A stretch of DNA of 64,000 nt from Geminicoccaceae bacterium. Lineage in GTDB: Bacteria > Pseudomonadota > Alphaproteobacteria > Geminicoccales > Geminicoccaceae. Both the position numbers and the translations under genes were made by a program. The stretch lies in NCBI GenBank assembly GCA_028285265.1, contig JANQPX010000030.1, positions 372,001-436,000 of the forward strand, in the 5' to 3' direction. This document shows, piece by piece, positions 39,475-48,890 of this stretch; within the stretch, counting starts at the first letter, position 1; every line of letters starts with the position of its first letter. The notes beneath the pieces were generated by a model. It was not told the DNA's origin. It worked only from the letters and a program-made list of their open reading frames with translations, and made no database searches.

Positions 39475-40664
39475 GGGATGATCTGCCGATATTCGTTTTG
39501 GACGTCAGCGTCGAGTTCATGTGCTCTCGACTGCTTGGTTCGATCAACCAACTCCTCGCCCTGCACCAACTGGCCTAAGGCCCAAACTGCCATGGCCCGG
39601 ACCAGGGCTGATGAATCGCTTAGGAGATCTTGTGCAATATCGGCGAACTCGGTTCGAAGGCCCTCATCGTTCGCTTGGATATTCCCAGCCGCGATCAAAA
39701 CATTCCTGACAAAGCGATCACGACCGATACGCTTGATGGGGGAGCCACGAAATCTCTTTCGAAAGGCAGTCTCATCGAGGGTTGCAAGATCACGAAGAGG
39801 AGGGGCCTCGAGATCGTCGCGTGCCTTCAGTTTTGCTTCGTTCGCGATTCGAGAGAATTTGTTCCAGGGGCAAACCGCCAGGCAATCGTCGCAGCCATAA
39901 ATCCTGTTTCCCATGGGCTTTCGAAATTCGGCCGCAATATGGCCTTTGTATTCAATCGTGAGATAAGAAATGCAGCGTCGAGCATCAAGCTGGTAGGGTG
40001 CCGGAAAGGCATCGGTCGGGCAGACGTCAAGACAGGCGCGACAGCTTCCGCAGCGATCATCGCCCGGTCGATCTGGCTGGATCTCAAGCGTCGTAAAAAT
40101 CTCACCCAGGAACAGCCAAGAACCAGCAGTGCGGGAGACAAGGTTCGTATGCTTCCCCTGCCAGCCGATCCCGGCTTGCTCGGCAAGTGGCTTTTCCAGG
40201 ACAGGGGCCGTATCGACAAACACCTTGATCTCGCCGCCGCTCTTGCTCGCTATCCATTGACCAAGCTGTTTGAGTTTGCCCTTGATCACATCGTGGTAGT
40301 CTCGATGCCTTGCATAGACGGAAATGCCGCCGGCGGTTGGATTGGCCAAGACCGCGAGTGGATCGTCCGCTGGGCCGTAGTTCATGCCAAGAACGATCAC
40401 ACTCTTGACGTCGTCCCAAAGAGCGCGGGGAGTCCTTCGTCGATCGAACGTCGTCTGAAGCCAGTCCATGTCTCCATGCCGGCCTAGATCGATAAAGGAT
40501 CGGTAATCTGCCTGAACCCGCTCGGAAAGTTCAGCGGTTGTAAACCCGACCACATCGAAGCCATACCTATCGGCTTGCTCGCGGATCAACGAACGCCAAT
40601 CCAGAGGCGCTGTCCTCCCCGACTGAACGCCGGTGTTATCATTGATCGAGGCAGGCAAAGCCAT
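39471..40664 (-). CDS. queG: Epoxyqueuosine reductase QueG
   Basis: Cobalamin- and iron-sulfur-dependent enzyme for the last step of queuosine synthesis in tRNA wobble positions. DTAPVLEKPLAEQAGIGWQG at residues 151-170 is the diagnostic block. Two [4Fe-4S] clusters are bound by Cys205, 208, 211 and 215 and by Cys258, 261, 265 with a further cysteine (probably Cys231). HEAT-like C-terminal repeats follow (RDRFVRNVLIAAGN and LVRAMAVWALGQL). Length is 397 residues. It overlaps the SDR gene by four bases and follows the GST gene by 11 bases. Confidence 0.96.
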   Translation of the reverse strand: MALPASINDNTGVQSGRTAPLDWRSLIREQADRYGFDVVGFTTAELSERVQADYRSFIDLGRHGDMDWLQTTFDRRRTPRALWDDVKSVIVLGMNYGPADDPLAVLANPTAGGISVYARHRDYHDVIKGKLKQLGQWIASKSGGEIKVFVDTAPVLEKPLAEQAGIGWQGKHTNLVSRTAGSWLFLGEIFTTLEIQPDRPGDDRCGSCRACLDVCPTDAFPAPYQLDARRCISYLTIEYKGHIAAEFRKPMGNRIYGCDDCLAVCPWNKFSRIANEAKLKARDDLEAPPLRDLATLDETAFRKRFRGSPIKRIGRDRFVRNVLIAAGNIQANDEGLRTEFADIAQDLLSDSSALVRAMAVWALGQLVQGEELVDRTKQSRAHELDADVQNEYRQIIP

Positions 40665-40675
40665 AGGACGATGTC

Positions 40676-41341
40676 CTAAAAATCCAGATCGTCATAGTAG
40701 GTGACGGGACGGATGGAAGGAAGTCGGTCAGCGAGAAGAGGCCGGAAGCTTGGGCGAGACTTAATCTTTGCATACCAGAGCTTGGCGGCAGGATGCTTGT
40801 CCCAGGGGACGTCACCGAGATAATCGAGCACCGAGAACTGTGCGGCGGCTGTCAGATCGGCGAGCGTCAGTTGTTCGCCTGCCAACCAATGGTTCTGATC
40901 GAACAAATGCCCGATATAGTCGAGGTGATCATGAATATTGGCAAGGCCACGACGTACTGCAGCACTGTCGGGCGTTGCCTTATCGCGAAGGCGTTTGATC
41001 AATTTCTCGCGCCAGATGAGATCAGTGACCTCATGCACGAATTTCTTGTCAAACCAAGCGATCAGTCGACGGGTCTCCGCACGTTGGCTCGACTCCTTGC
41101 CAAGCAGCGAGTGGCCGCGCTGGGTCTCTTCCAGATACTCGACAATCGCATTGCTGTCGCAGATGACCCGTGACCGATCTTCTAAAATCGGCACCTCGCC
41201 TGCTGGATTGCCCGTTTTCAGATCATCTCGGTAGAGCCAGGGCTCGATCGCTTCAGCGGCGACTTCAAGCTCCTTCTCCGCTAAGGCGAGACGCACTTTG
41301 CGCGAATAGGGGCAAAGGGGGAAATGGAGTAGTTTCAACAT
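40676..41341 (-). CDS. Glutathione S-transferase family protein
   Basis: A 221-residue two-domain protein. The thioredoxin-like half has HFPLCPYSRKVRLAL, where Cys10 and Ser13 form a CPYS motif. The cis-proline block GEVPILED and the glutathione-contacting CDSNAIVEYLEE follow. The helical C-terminal half contains LTLADLTAAAQFSVLDYLGD. The substrate is unknown. It heads the likely operon with queG. Confidence 0.9.
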   Translation of the reverse strand: MLKLLHFPLCPYSRKVRLALAEKELEVAAEAIEPWLYRDDLKTGNPAGEVPILEDRSRVICDSNAIVEYLEETQRGHSLLGKESSQRAETRRLIAWFDKKFVHEVTDLIWREKLIKRLRDKATPDSAAVRRGLANIHDHLDYIGHLFDQNHWLAGEQLTLADLTAAAQFSVLDYLGDVPWDKHPAAKLWYAKIKSRPSFRPLLADRLPSIRPVTYYDDLDF

Positions 41342-41432
41342 AGAGATTATCTAGCAAAATCGACGTGTTGGCTGCAAGTGCTGGTCACCAACTTAAAATT
41401 TTATCTTAATGCGTTTATTTGTCTGATTTTAT

Positions 41433-41927
41433 TCATCCAATAGTGCGTTTTGTTGATGCCGTTGGTGTGCCGTTGATTCGATCGAATAGAAGTCGTTCGA
41501 ATGTACCGGTCGATCTACAGGAAGTCTGAAAAGGCAAATTTTTGAATGGATTAATCTGACGTTCGCTAAAGCTGGTCTGCAGGTTGACCCTGCTTTCGTC
41601 GACGATGTCGGCTACAAGGTCGAGTTGACGGTCGACCGGCCGACCTCGACCCCGTCTATTTTTGTCATCGTGTCGGTCGATCACCCGTCTCGGTTTGCAG
41701 ACAGCCCAGCCTTGATCTTGAAAGCCAGCGCGTGTCGCCTGAAGGCGGCCGGACGTTGGGTTCGCCTCAGTAATGCTGAATCCCTCGGCCTCCAGGACAG
41801 CTACAAGTCTGTCCCAGATATCACTCCGGCGTAAATCGTAGGACTGGCTTTTGGGAACGTCATAGACGGTCGGTTGCGCTTGACATCCGGCAAGAGCGAG
41901 GGCGGCGATGAGGGCATAAATGCGCAT
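41433..41927 (-). CDS. Predicted lipoprotein of unknown function
   Basis: A 164-residue envelope protein. The start is set at ATG 41927, giving the signal MRIYALIAALALAGC with a clear lipobox. GGGGGGAG lies seven bases upstream, whereas a longer frame (to 41978) has no such site. After the lipid anchor the chain reads WDRLVAVLEAEGFSITEANP, then a DRHDDKNRRGRGRP stretch, and ends with NPFKNLPF, a paired cysteine and STGTFERLLFDRI. I checked for a frameshift in the Arg/Asp-rich middle and found none. I do not recognise a named family. Confidence 0.68.
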   Translation of the reverse strand: MRIYALIAALALAGCQAQPTVYDVPKSQSYDLRRSDIWDRLVAVLEAEGFSITEANPTSGRLQATRAGFQDQGWAVCKPRRVIDRHDDKNRRGRGRPVDRQLDLVADIVDESRVNLQTSFSERQINPFKNLPFQTSCRSTGTFERLLFDRINGTPTASTKRTIG

Positions 41928-42283
41928 GGGAAGACTCCCCCCAAAAGAACCGTCAGGAATTGGTGTCACGCCCATCACTTGGACCGACTGAAGACAAAAG
42001 CGAGGGACCGAGGACTGCGCTCACCAATTGTTGAAGCGCAGGGAGGGCGCCGCTCTTCGCCCGCTGGCTATCCCGAACATGAGCGACGTTAGCGTGGTGC
42101 CAAGGCCAATGAATCATGCGCGTGGACAAAGCCTGACCCTCAGATGAACGGTCAGTTCATCATCGGTTCGACGGTGGCGACTAGTCTCCTTGTCCGGCAG
42201 TCAAGTCGGCGTGGTCCGGGGCCGCCTCGAGTGATTGCAGGTTCTGTTGTTGCGATCCTTTTTCTGGAGCGGAGAAATGCGGG
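41928..42283. other. Intergenic stretch, no gene recognised
   Basis: Between the divergent lipoprotein and small hypothetical genes. No reading frame has family resemblance. A short inverted repeat, CTGACC with GGTCAG, occurs near 42131-42153. The 5' ends and promoters of both genes should lie here, but no convincing sigma70 pair stands out. Confidence 0.4.
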
Positions 42284-42640
42284 ATGTCAGAATTTCATGT
42301 CTTCTATTGTCGGCATCGTACCGGCGATTGGATCGACTCCTATAAGCCAGCGCCGATTGAAGCGAGCCGGCTTCCTGATCTTGCCAATCATGTCCTAGAA
42401 GCAAACGGTGACTTTCTTGGCCTGGTCGATGATGACGACAGTGTTTTACAGTTCATCTATCTCGCTCGAACCGAGGATGATCAGCAGCCCATCCGGATGG
42501 AGATCCCGGATGCGTGCCGTAAAACGAATCACATTCGGCATATCTCCAACTCTGAACTTTTTGAACTCTTGTGCAATCTGCCTGACCGATTGGGCCCTGA
42601 GGTCGTAACCAAGCAGCGATCCTCCATCAAAGGATCTTGA
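42284..42640 (+). CDS. Small conserved-looking hypothetical protein
   Basis: A 118-residue acidic protein. The ATG has GGAGAA nine bases upstream. The core reads FLGLVDDDDSVLQFIYL, then IRMEIPDACR, and ends in LFELLCNLPDRLG. Strand-turn-strand content and the closing LP helix resemble small uncharacterised proteins found across alphaproteobacteria, but I cannot name a family. It precedes hslV by 78 bases on the same strand. The function is unknown. Confidence 0.55.
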   Translation: MSEFHVFYCRHRTGDWIDSYKPAPIEASRLPDLANHVLEANGDFLGLVDDDDSVLQFIYLARTEDDQQPIRMEIPDACRKTNHIRHISNSELFELLCNLPDRLGPEVVTKQRSSIKGS

Positions 42641-42718
42641 TCTCACTCCCCGCCTTAACCACATCCAGGCTCCGGCCCAACGCGGGCGATCATGCGAATT
42701 CTTTGAGCGCGAGGCGAG

Positions 42719-43270
42719 ATGACGGAGAGCTGGCACGGCACCACGATTTTGTCGGTGCGCAAAGGCAATCAGGTGGTAATCGCCGGAGACGGCCAGGTCA
42801 GCATACAGAATATGGTATTGAAGCCGAGTGCTCGAAAAGTACGCCGGGTCGGCAAGGGCGATATTGTCGCCGGTTTTGCCGGCAGTACGGCTGATGCCTT
42901 TACGCTTCTCGAGCGGCTTGAAACCAAGCTCGAGCGCCACCCTGGCCAGTTGATGCGTGCGGCAGTAGAGCTTGCAAAGGACTGGCGCACCGATCGCTAT
43001 CTTCGCCGTCTCGAAGCGATGATGGCCGTCGCGAATGCGGAGATTTCCCTGCTCTTGACCGGTAATGGCGATGTCTTGGAGCCTGACGATGGACTGATAG
43101 GTATTGGCTCCGGTGGTGCTTATGCTTTATCGGCTGCGCGGGCGCTGATCGACATAGACGGCCTCTCGGCTGAAGAGATTGCTCGAAAATCGATGGCGAT
43201 TGCCGCCGATATCTGCGTCTTCACCAATTCCCATCTGACCCTTGAGGTCATCGACCTCGCGAAAGACTGA
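42719..43270 (+). CDS. hslV: HslV, proteolytic subunit of the HslUV protease
   Basis: Threonine protease that forms a dodecamer capped by HslU. The mature N-terminus should be Thr8 (TTILSVRKG), so a seven-residue propeptide MTESWHG has to be removed, longer than the single methionine of E. coli. [10 protein letters not shown], the LARR-like [20 protein letters not shown] and [15 protein letters not shown] are conserved. Length is 183 residues. GAGGCGAG precedes the ATG. hslU starts seven bases after its stop. Confidence 0.97.
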   Translation: MTESWHGTTILSVRKGNQVVIAGDGQVSIQNMVLKPSARKVRRVGKGDIVAGFAGSTADAFTLLERLETKLERHPGQLMRAAVELAKDWRTDRYLRRLEAMMAVANAEISLLLTGNGDVLEPDDGLIGIGSGGAYALSAARALIDIDGLSAEEIARKSMAIAADICVFTNSHLTLEVIDLAKD

Positions 43271-43277
43271 ACCCATC

Positions 43278-44588
43278 ATGACCGCACTCACCCCGCGCGA
43301 AATCGTCTCAGAGCTCGACCGTTTCATTGTTGGGCAAAAAGACGCTAAACGCGCTGTGGCGATCGCCCTGCGCAATCGCTGGCGTCGTCAACAGTTAGAC
43401 GATGCGCTCCGCGAGGAGGTTCAGCCAAAGAACATCCTGACCATCGGTCCCACTGGCTGCGGCAAAACGGAGATTGCCCGCCGCCTCGCCAAGTTGGCCC
43501 AGGCTCCCTTCATCAAAGTCGAGGCGACCAAGTTTACTGAAGTAGGCTATGTCGGCCGTGATGTGGAATCGATCATCCGTGACCTTGTTGAAGTTGCGCT
43601 GACGATGACCAAGGAGCGTCTTGCCAAGGAAGTCGGGGCACAGGCTGAGCTCAATGCTGAAGATCGTGTGCTGGACGCCTTGGTAGGGGGCGGAGCTGGC
43701 CAAGATACGCGCGAAAAGTTCCGGCGTCTTTTGCGTGAGGGATCGCTTGCTGATCGCGAGGTCGAGATCGAGATCCTTGATCGTGGCTCGAGCGCGATGC
43801 CGACCTTCGACATACCCGGTATGCCAGGCGCGCAGATGGGTATGCTCAATCTTTCCGATATGTTTGGGAAAGCGTTTGGCCAACAGACCAAAAAGCGCAA
43901 GATGAAGATCTCCGACAGCTACGAGATCTTGATCGAAGAAGAGGCGGATAAGCTCCTCGATCAGGAGCAGGTCAAGCGCGAAGCGATCCAGTCGGTCGAG
44001 CAGGACGGCATTGTTTTTATCGACGAGATCGACAAGATCAGCGCGCGCGAAGATCGACAAGGAGCCGACGTTTCGCGAGAAGGCGTGCAGCGCGATCTGT
44101 TGCCACTCATCGAAGGCACGAGCGTGACGACCAAGCACGGTGCCATTCGGACCGAACATATTTTGTTTATTGCCTCAGGTGCATTTCATCAAAGTAAGCC
44201 TGCGGACCTTCTGCCTGAGCTCCAAGGCCGATTGCCGATCAGGGTTGAGCTCAATCCGCTGACCCAGGAGGACCTGGCACGCATCCTCGTCGAACCGGAA
44301 GCCAGCCTGATCAAGCAATACACGGCACTTCTCGCGACGGAGGGCGTAACGGTCGATTTCACAGAGGACGGGATTGACGAGATTGCGCGCCTTGCGAGTG
44401 ACATCAACGAAAAGGTTGAGAATATCGGCGCACGCCGCCTGCATACCGTGATGGAACGTCTCGTCGAAGACATCAGCTTCGAAGCTACCGATCGCGAAGG
44501 TGACACGGTAACAATCGACCCAGCTTATGTCCGAGACAAAGTCGGCCAGTTGGTCGAAGGGGCTGATCTTTCGAAGTTTATCCTTTGA
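43278..44588 (+). CDS. hslU: HslU, ATPase subunit of the HslUV protease
   Basis: AAA+ unfoldase of 436 residues that feeds substrates to HslV. The N-terminal [20 protein letters not shown] is typical. Walker A is GPTGCGKT at residues 57-64, the pore loop is in GYVGRDVES, and Walker B is VFIDEIDK. The I domain lies between. The protein ends in the HslV-docking tail GADLSKFIL. The start is ATG 43278; an in-frame TTG at 43242 lies inside hslV and adds residues without homology. The two genes form an operon. Confidence 0.97.
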   Translation: MTALTPREIVSELDRFIVGQKDAKRAVAIALRNRWRRQQLDDALREEVQPKNILTIGPTGCGKTEIARRLAKLAQAPFIKVEATKFTEVGYVGRDVESIIRDLVEVALTMTKERLAKEVGAQAELNAEDRVLDALVGGGAGQDTREKFRRLLREGSLADREVEIEILDRGSSAMPTFDIPGMPGAQMGMLNLSDMFGKAFGQQTKKRKMKISDSYEILIEEEADKLLDQEQVKREAIQSVEQDGIVFIDEIDKISAREDRQGADVSREGVQRDLLPLIEGTSVTTKHGAIRTEHILFIASGAFHQSKPADLLPELQGRLPIRVELNPLTQEDLARILVEPEASLIKQYTALLATEGVTVDFTEDGIDEIARLASDINEKVENIGARRLHTVMERLVEDISFEATDREGDTVTIDPAYVRDKVGQLVEGADLSKFIL

Positions 44589-44600
44589 TGATGACTTGAC

Positions 44601-44635
44601 GTTCGGCGCCCCGTCGATTGTCGGGCGGGCCGAAC
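44601..44635 (+). terminator. Hairpin after hslU
   Basis: GTTCGGC at 44601-44607 pairs with GCCGAAC at 44629-44635, with an inner GCCC/GGGC extension. It begins 13 bases after the hslU stop. There is no T tract, so it may stabilise the mRNA end or act with Rho. Confidence 0.5.
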
Positions 44636-44669
44636 GAAGGGGGTGGCGGATTTTGGCCTGAAGCCTGCG

Positions 44670-44687
44670 TTGAATGGTGCCATTCAA
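44670..44687. promoter_or_regulatory. Inverted repeat TTGAATGG-TG-CCATTCAA
   Basis: Two perfect 8-base half-sites separated by two bases. The tight spacing disfavours an RNA hairpin and suggests a binding site for a dimeric DNA-binding protein. It lies about 120 bases upstream of the PilJ-domain gene. Confidence 0.4.
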
Positions 44688-44760
44688 GGGGTATCATCAC
44701 ACCAAAGTACGACCCGCGCTATTTCTGGCACACGGCATTTTCCTCTCTTTGTTAGGCCTA

Positions 44761-44776
44761 GCGTTAACGTTAACGC
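44761..44776. promoter_or_regulatory. Perfect 16-bp palindrome upstream of the PilJ-domain gene
   Basis: GCGTTAACGTTAACGC is identical to its reverse complement. It lies 30 bases before the start codon at 44807, where an operator near a transcription start would be expected. The AT/GC pattern resembles sites of dimeric regulators, but none can be named. Confidence 0.5.
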
Positions 44777-44806
44777 CAAGGTCCGAATCATAAATGAGAG
44801 GAACCC

Positions 44807-45706
44807 ATGAAGACGCCTCTGTCTGCAGCCAGTCTCATTGCCGCGCTGATCGCGACACCCGTGCCCGTCGTCGTTGCGCAGGAAGTGAGCTCTATCCCTG
44901 CAATTGAAGCTGCCCGAAAAGTCAATGTTTCCGGGCGCCAGCGCATGTTATCGCAGCGCATGGCTAAGGCCGCCTGCCTGATGGCAAGGGATATTAGCTT
45001 CGCATCGAATTATGATCAGCTTACGCAAGCCTACACCCTCTTCACGCGTTCGGATGTCGCGCTGCGAGCCGGCGACGAGCAGATGGGCCTCTCAGAGGAG
45101 GGCCTGCCGGACGTCTTGGAAGCCTTAGCAGCCATCGATCAACCTTGGTCGGCCTATAGCAGCATTCTTGAAAATGCTGTGCAGTCGGGTTCGGTCGAGT
45201 CGGCCGATCTTCAGACGTTGGACGGTGATAGCCGGGACGTCCTCAAATATATGAACATTGCCGTTTTCAAGATCGCGCGCGCCTATGCGAACGTCAGCGC
45301 TGAAGTGCCGCTCGGATTGACCATTACGATCGATGTCGCTGGACGTCAGCGCATGTTGACACAAAAGGCAGTCAAGGAGGCCTGTTTGATGGCAACGGCA
45401 GAAGACCCGCTGGTTTATGCCGACCGTCTAGGCGAAACGATCGAGCTTTTTGATCTATCACTCAAGGCGTTGCGCGACGGTTACGAAGACGTCGGCGTGA
45501 TTGCTGCCCCGACACGCGAGATCGACCGCAAGCTTCTCGAAGTGGCAGGGCTTTGGCAGCCCGTGAAGAGCATTCTTGATCGTGCCGCGGAAGGACAAGT
45601 CCTCTCAGATCGTGATCTTTCCAAAGTGGCTCGGATGAGTGAACCTCTGTTGCAGACCATGAACGAAGCCGTTGGTCTCTATGAAGGGGCAGAGCGGTTT
45701 CTTTAG
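44807..45706 (+). CDS. Secreted protein with two tandem PilJ-type sensor domains
   Basis: A 299-residue protein with a signal peptide (residues 1-25, ending VVVAQ) and no other membrane segment, so it is probably free in the periplasm. Two copies of the PilJ / type IV pili methyl-accepting chemotaxis N-terminal domain follow one another. GRQRMLSQ at 43-50 with KAACLM and GRQRMLTQ at 179-186 with KEACLM are 136 residues apart. This motif is also the ligand-binding signature of NarX/NarQ nitrate sensors. There is no kinase, HAMP or MCP domain. GAGAGGA precedes the ATG. The next gene is the PBP/OmpA protein, with which it probably works. Confidence 0.85.
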   Translation: MKTPLSAASLIAALIATPVPVVVAQEVSSIPAIEAARKVNVSGRQRMLSQRMAKAACLMARDISFASNYDQLTQAYTLFTRSDVALRAGDEQMGLSEEGLPDVLEALAAIDQPWSAYSSILENAVQSGSVESADLQTLDGDSRDVLKYMNIAVFKIARAYANVSAEVPLGLTITIDVAGRQRMLTQKAVKEACLMATAEDPLVYADRLGETIELFDLSLKALRDGYEDVGVIAAPTREIDRKLLEVAGLWQPVKSILDRAAEGQVLSDRDLSKVARMSEPLLQTMNEAVGLYEGAERFL

Positions 45707-45894
45707 TGAGATCGCCAAGCGACTCAGCCTTCGAAACTCTCGAGTCTGCAGCAAGCACAGACGTTGGCGTCGTCTGTGGGCCGCTTCAAGCAGCGTTGGG
45801 CCAGAGAGGCGATCCTGACCGGGTGCGCCGGCAAAGGATCGTCTGGGCCTTAACGTTGATGGGTTTTGCTGTTTTAGTTGGAAAGGGCAGAGCG

Positions 45895-47550
45895 ATGCCT
45901 TCAAGACAATCAGCTCATGCCAAGCACCAAGAGAAGCCGGTGCGCGATGCTGTTGCAATCGGGCTTCTTGCCATCATTGGACTTTGGTCAACATCGTTGA
46001 AAGCGGAACTAAATGCCGCGCCAGTGGAGCTCTATGCATTGGACGGCAGTGTTGTCGTCAAGGGAGCATTGCTTGAGGTCAGCCACGGCTCCTATGTCGT
46101 GCAAACGGCGCTTGGCACGCTGCGGATCGGTCTGGATGAGGCACAGTGTGTAGGCACCGCTTGTCCGTTGCTTGATCGCTTCGATGCAGATTTTTCTATT
46201 GCCAGCTCGACTCCTGACTTGAATGAAGCGATGTCGGGGATCCTCGCCCGCTACGCCGATGCGCTCGATGCTGACTATCGAATCAGCGAGATTGACGCGC
46301 TGTCGAGTGAAGTTTCGATTATCGAAAGCGGCACCAGTGAAAGGCTTGCCAGTGTTCGTATCGGCCTGCGCGGATCAGACGAGGGAACGGCATCGCAAGA
46401 CGATGTGCAGAGCGACGGTTCGGGACAAAACCGGGCACGGGGCGAGGGCCTATCCGTGTTTGCAGAGCCGAACGAGATAGCCCGTGCCGGGTATGATGAC
46501 CTTTTGACGCTGGGACTGGAAGGCGTCGCCATTATCACGCATCCGGATAGCCCATTAGCAATGCTTAGTCGCACCGAGCTTGCCGAGGTTTTTGCCTGTA
46601 AGGAGACGGCGTCTTTGGAGGTGAAAAGCTTGGCGGGCCCTCTCCGCGTCTACAGCCGAACGGCTTCATCGGACACTTACCAGGCTTTCAAGGCCACGGT
46701 CCTCGACCCCCTCAATCTGGGTCTTTGTGATCAGGTGATCCAACTGCCTTCAGATCGTGACATCGCTGCGGCGGTTGCACGTGATGTCAATGCCATCGGC
46801 GCAATCAATCTGCGCCATCAGCATAAGGCTAAGCCTCTCGCCATTGCCGAATGTGGTCTCGTGCATCAGCCCTATCTCTTCGGTGCTAAAACCGAAGAGT
46901 ATCCTCTAACCCGGCGCATTCTTCTGGATGCGCCATTGCTTGCCGACTCCTCAGCAGCAGCGCAGACTTTTATCGATTTTACTCTGGGTGATATCGGACA
47001 GCGACACCTGGAGACGGTCGGGCTCATCGGTCTGAACCCTATGTCGACGAGCGCCTATGCATCGAAATACCGGGTCTCGCGTATTGAAGCGGCTGCAGGG
47101 GCCGTACAGAACACCGAGATCTTCGGGCGGCTCCTGGTCGCTCTCGAAGATGCGGTCCGCCTCTCTGTGACATTTCGTTTCAGCACAGGAGGCGTATCAG
47201 TCGACGGTCAGACCGGCCTTGACAATCGAGCGCAGCGCGACCTGATACGACTTGCCGACTATCTGAGAACGTCGGCTCCAGATGGTACCGAAGTCTTGCT
47301 CTTTGGTTTCGCTGATGCCACCGGTGACTACGATGGCAATCTGAGCCTGTCACTCCAACGTGCCCGATCTGTCGCTGACAAGCTTGAGTCGCTCGGCGTC
47401 AAGCCAGCATTCGTCGCTGGTTTTGGCGAAGAGGGGCCCGTTGCCTGCAATAGCGATGCGAAGGGGCGTGCCAAGAATCGACGGGTTGAGGTCTGGCTTC
47501 GCTTGCCAGACGCTTCGAACGATCAGCGGATGATTAACATCACAATGTAG
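45895..47550 (+). CDS. Phosphate-binding-type (PstS-like) periplasmic domain fused to an OmpA domain
   Basis: A protein of 551 residues if translation begins at ATG 45895, which has GGAAAGGG upstream and gives a signal-like helix (DAVAIGLLAIIGLWSTSLKA). A GTG at 45706, overlapping the previous stop, would add 63 residues of uncharacteristic sequence. The N-terminal third has GSYVVQTALGTLRIGLDEAQ. The middle is a type 2 periplasmic binding domain (VAIITHPDSPLAMLSRTELA, then RVYSRTASSDTYQAF). The C-terminus is an OmpA peptidoglycan-binding domain (LLFGFADATGDYDGNLSLS, RARSV, NRRVEVWL). The architecture is recurrent in databases as phosphate-binding/OmpA proteins, but I know of no assigned function. 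It follows the PilJ protein. Confidence 0.82.
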   Translation: MPSRQSAHAKHQEKPVRDAVAIGLLAIIGLWSTSLKAELNAAPVELYALDGSVVVKGALLEVSHGSYVVQTALGTLRIGLDEAQCVGTACPLLDRFDADFSIASSTPDLNEAMSGILARYADALDADYRISEIDALSSEVSIIESGTSERLASVRIGLRGSDEGTASQDDVQSDGSGQNRARGEGLSVFAEPNEIARAGYDDLLTLGLEGVAIITHPDSPLAMLSRTELAEVFACKETASLEVKSLAGPLRVYSRTASSDTYQAFKATVLDPLNLGLCDQVIQLPSDRDIAAAVARDVNAIGAINLRHQHKAKPLAIAECGLVHQPYLFGAKTEEYPLTRRILLDAPLLADSSAAAQTFIDFTLGDIGQRHLETVGLIGLNPMSTSAYASKYRVSRIEAAAGAVQNTEIFGRLLVALEDAVRLSVTFRFSTGGVSVDGQTGLDNRAQRDLIRLADYLRTSAPDGTEVLLFGFADATGDYDGNLSLSLQRARSVADKLESLGVKPAFVAGFGEEGPVACNSDAKGRAKNRRVEVWLRLPDASNDQRMINITM

Positions 47551-47675
47551 CGATCTGTGCCACCAAAGCCAGCCGTCGTCCCCTTATCAAAGGCCACTAG
47601 CGGCATGGCTGGTTCACCTCGCCTTATCGTCCTAGCCTCCTTCGAGCCGAGGCCGAGGTGGATCAATCTGCTCGA

Positions 47676-48890
47676 CTAGGCCATCGCCTTTTCGAGGTTG
47701 GTGGCGACCGCCTCGAGAAAACCCTCCGTGGTCAGCCAGGTTTGATCCGGACCGATGAGCAAGGCTAGGTCCTTGGTCATCTGTCCGCCTTCCACGGTGT
47801 CGACACAGATTGTCTCTAATGTCTTGGCAAATTTCTCTACCTCGGGTGTGCCGTCGATTTTGGCGCGGTAGGTAAGTCCGCGGGTCCAAGCAAAAATTGA
47901 GGCGATCGAATTGGTCGAGGTCTCCTGACCTTGTTGATGCTGACGATAATGGCGTGTGACGGTGCCATGGGCGGCCTCTGCTTCGACCGTCTTTCCATCT
48001 GGCGTCATCAGTACCGAGGTCATCAGGCCAAGCGACCCAAAGCCTTGAGCCACTGTATCGCTCTGAACGTCACCATCATAGTTTTTGCAGGCCCAGACGA
48101 AACCGCCATTCCACTTCAGGGCAGCGGCGACCATGTCGTCGATCAGTCGGTGTTCATAGGTGATATTCTTTTCAGCGAACTTGGCCTTGAACTCCTCTTC
48201 GTACACTTCTTGGAACAAGTCTTTGAAACGACCGTCATAGGCTTTGAGGATCGTATTTTTGGTCGAGAGATAAACGGCGTAGCCTCGCATCAGACCATAG
48301 TTCAGCGAGGCGCGAGCAAAGTCGCGAATCGACTCGTCGAGATTATACATGCCAAGTGCTATGCCGCTCGAAGGGAACTTGTAGACCTCAAGTTCCTGCG
48401 GTGCCGAACCGTCTTCGGGCGTGAAGGTCATGGTAAGCGTTCCGGCGCCAGGCACCTTGAAGTCTGTGGCTCGGTATTGATCGCCAAATGCATGACGTCC
48501 AATCACGATGGGCTCGGTCCAACCTGGTACCAGCCGTGGCACGTTTTGACAGATGATCGGCTCGCGGAACACCGTACCGCCCAGGATGTTCCGGATGGTG
48601 CCATTCGGTGAGCGCCACATTTTCTTAAGGCCGAATTCCTCGACTCTTGCCTCGTCTGGCGTGATGGTCGCGCACTTCACACCGACACTGTGTTGCTTAA
48701 TCGCATTGGCGGCATCGATGGTGATCTGGTCATCGGTCTCGTCCCTTTTTTGGACGGACAGATCGAAATACAAGGTCTCGAGATCGAGATAGGGAAATAT
48801 CAGGCGGTCCTTGATCATCTGCCAGATGATCCTGGTCATTTCGTCGCCATCGATTTCAACGATCGGTTTTGCGACCTTGATCTTCGCCAT
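47676..48890 (-). CDS. icd: NADP-dependent isocitrate dehydrogenase (eukaryote-like type)
   Basis: TCA cycle enzyme oxidising isocitrate to 2-oxoglutarate. [20 protein letters not shown] at the N-terminus and [19 protein letters not shown] mark the homodimeric eukaryote-like group common in alphaproteobacteria. Metal ligands lie in the [10 protein letters not shown] block, and the coenzyme loop is in [12 protein letters not shown]. Length is 404 residues. AGGA lies about eight bases before the ATG. It converges with the PBP/OmpA gene. Confidence 0.97.
   Translation of the reverse strand: MAKIKVAKPIVEIDGDEMTRIIWQMIKDRLIFPYLDLETLYFDLSVQKRDETDDQITIDAANAIKQHSVGVKCATITPDEARVEEFGLKKMWRSPNGTIRNILGGTVFREPIICQNVPRLVPGWTEPIVIGRHAFGDQYRATDFKVPGAGTLTMTFTPEDGSAPQELEVYKFPSSGIALGMYNLDESIRDFARASLNYGLMRGYAVYLSTKNTILKAYDGRFKDLFQEVYEEEFKAKFAEKNITYEHRLIDDMVAAALKWNGGFVWACKNYDGDVQSDTVAQGFGSLGLMTSVLMTPDGKTVEAEAAHGTVTRHYRQHQQGQETSTNSIASIFAWTRGLTYRAKIDGTPEVEKFAKTLETICVDTVEGGQMTKDLALLIGPDQTWLTTEGFLEAVATNLEKAMA

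Noticed and set aside
39217..40487. Overlapping plus-strand open frames opposite the SDR gene and queG
   Set aside because: queG has intact iron-sulfur and cobalamin-region motifs, so the opposite frames are chance by-products of its codon use.
41600..41740. Possible frameshift in the lipoprotein gene
   Set aside because: The Arg/Asp-rich middle looked out of frame, but cysteine, NPF and STG-type segments resume in the same frame up to the stop, so the gene reads as intact.
43395..44159. 254-codon open frame opposite hslU
   Set aside because: A shadow of the well-supported hslU gene; no homology-like blocks and no binding site.
45706..45894. GTG start of the PBP/OmpA gene overlapping the previous stop
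   Set aside because: The 63 extra residues lack likeness to a signal or domain, while ATG 45895 has a binding site and a signal-like helix. Not excluded, only less likely.
47931..48611. 226-codon open frame opposite icd
   Set aside because: icd is full length with all motifs; the opposite frame shows no features of its own.
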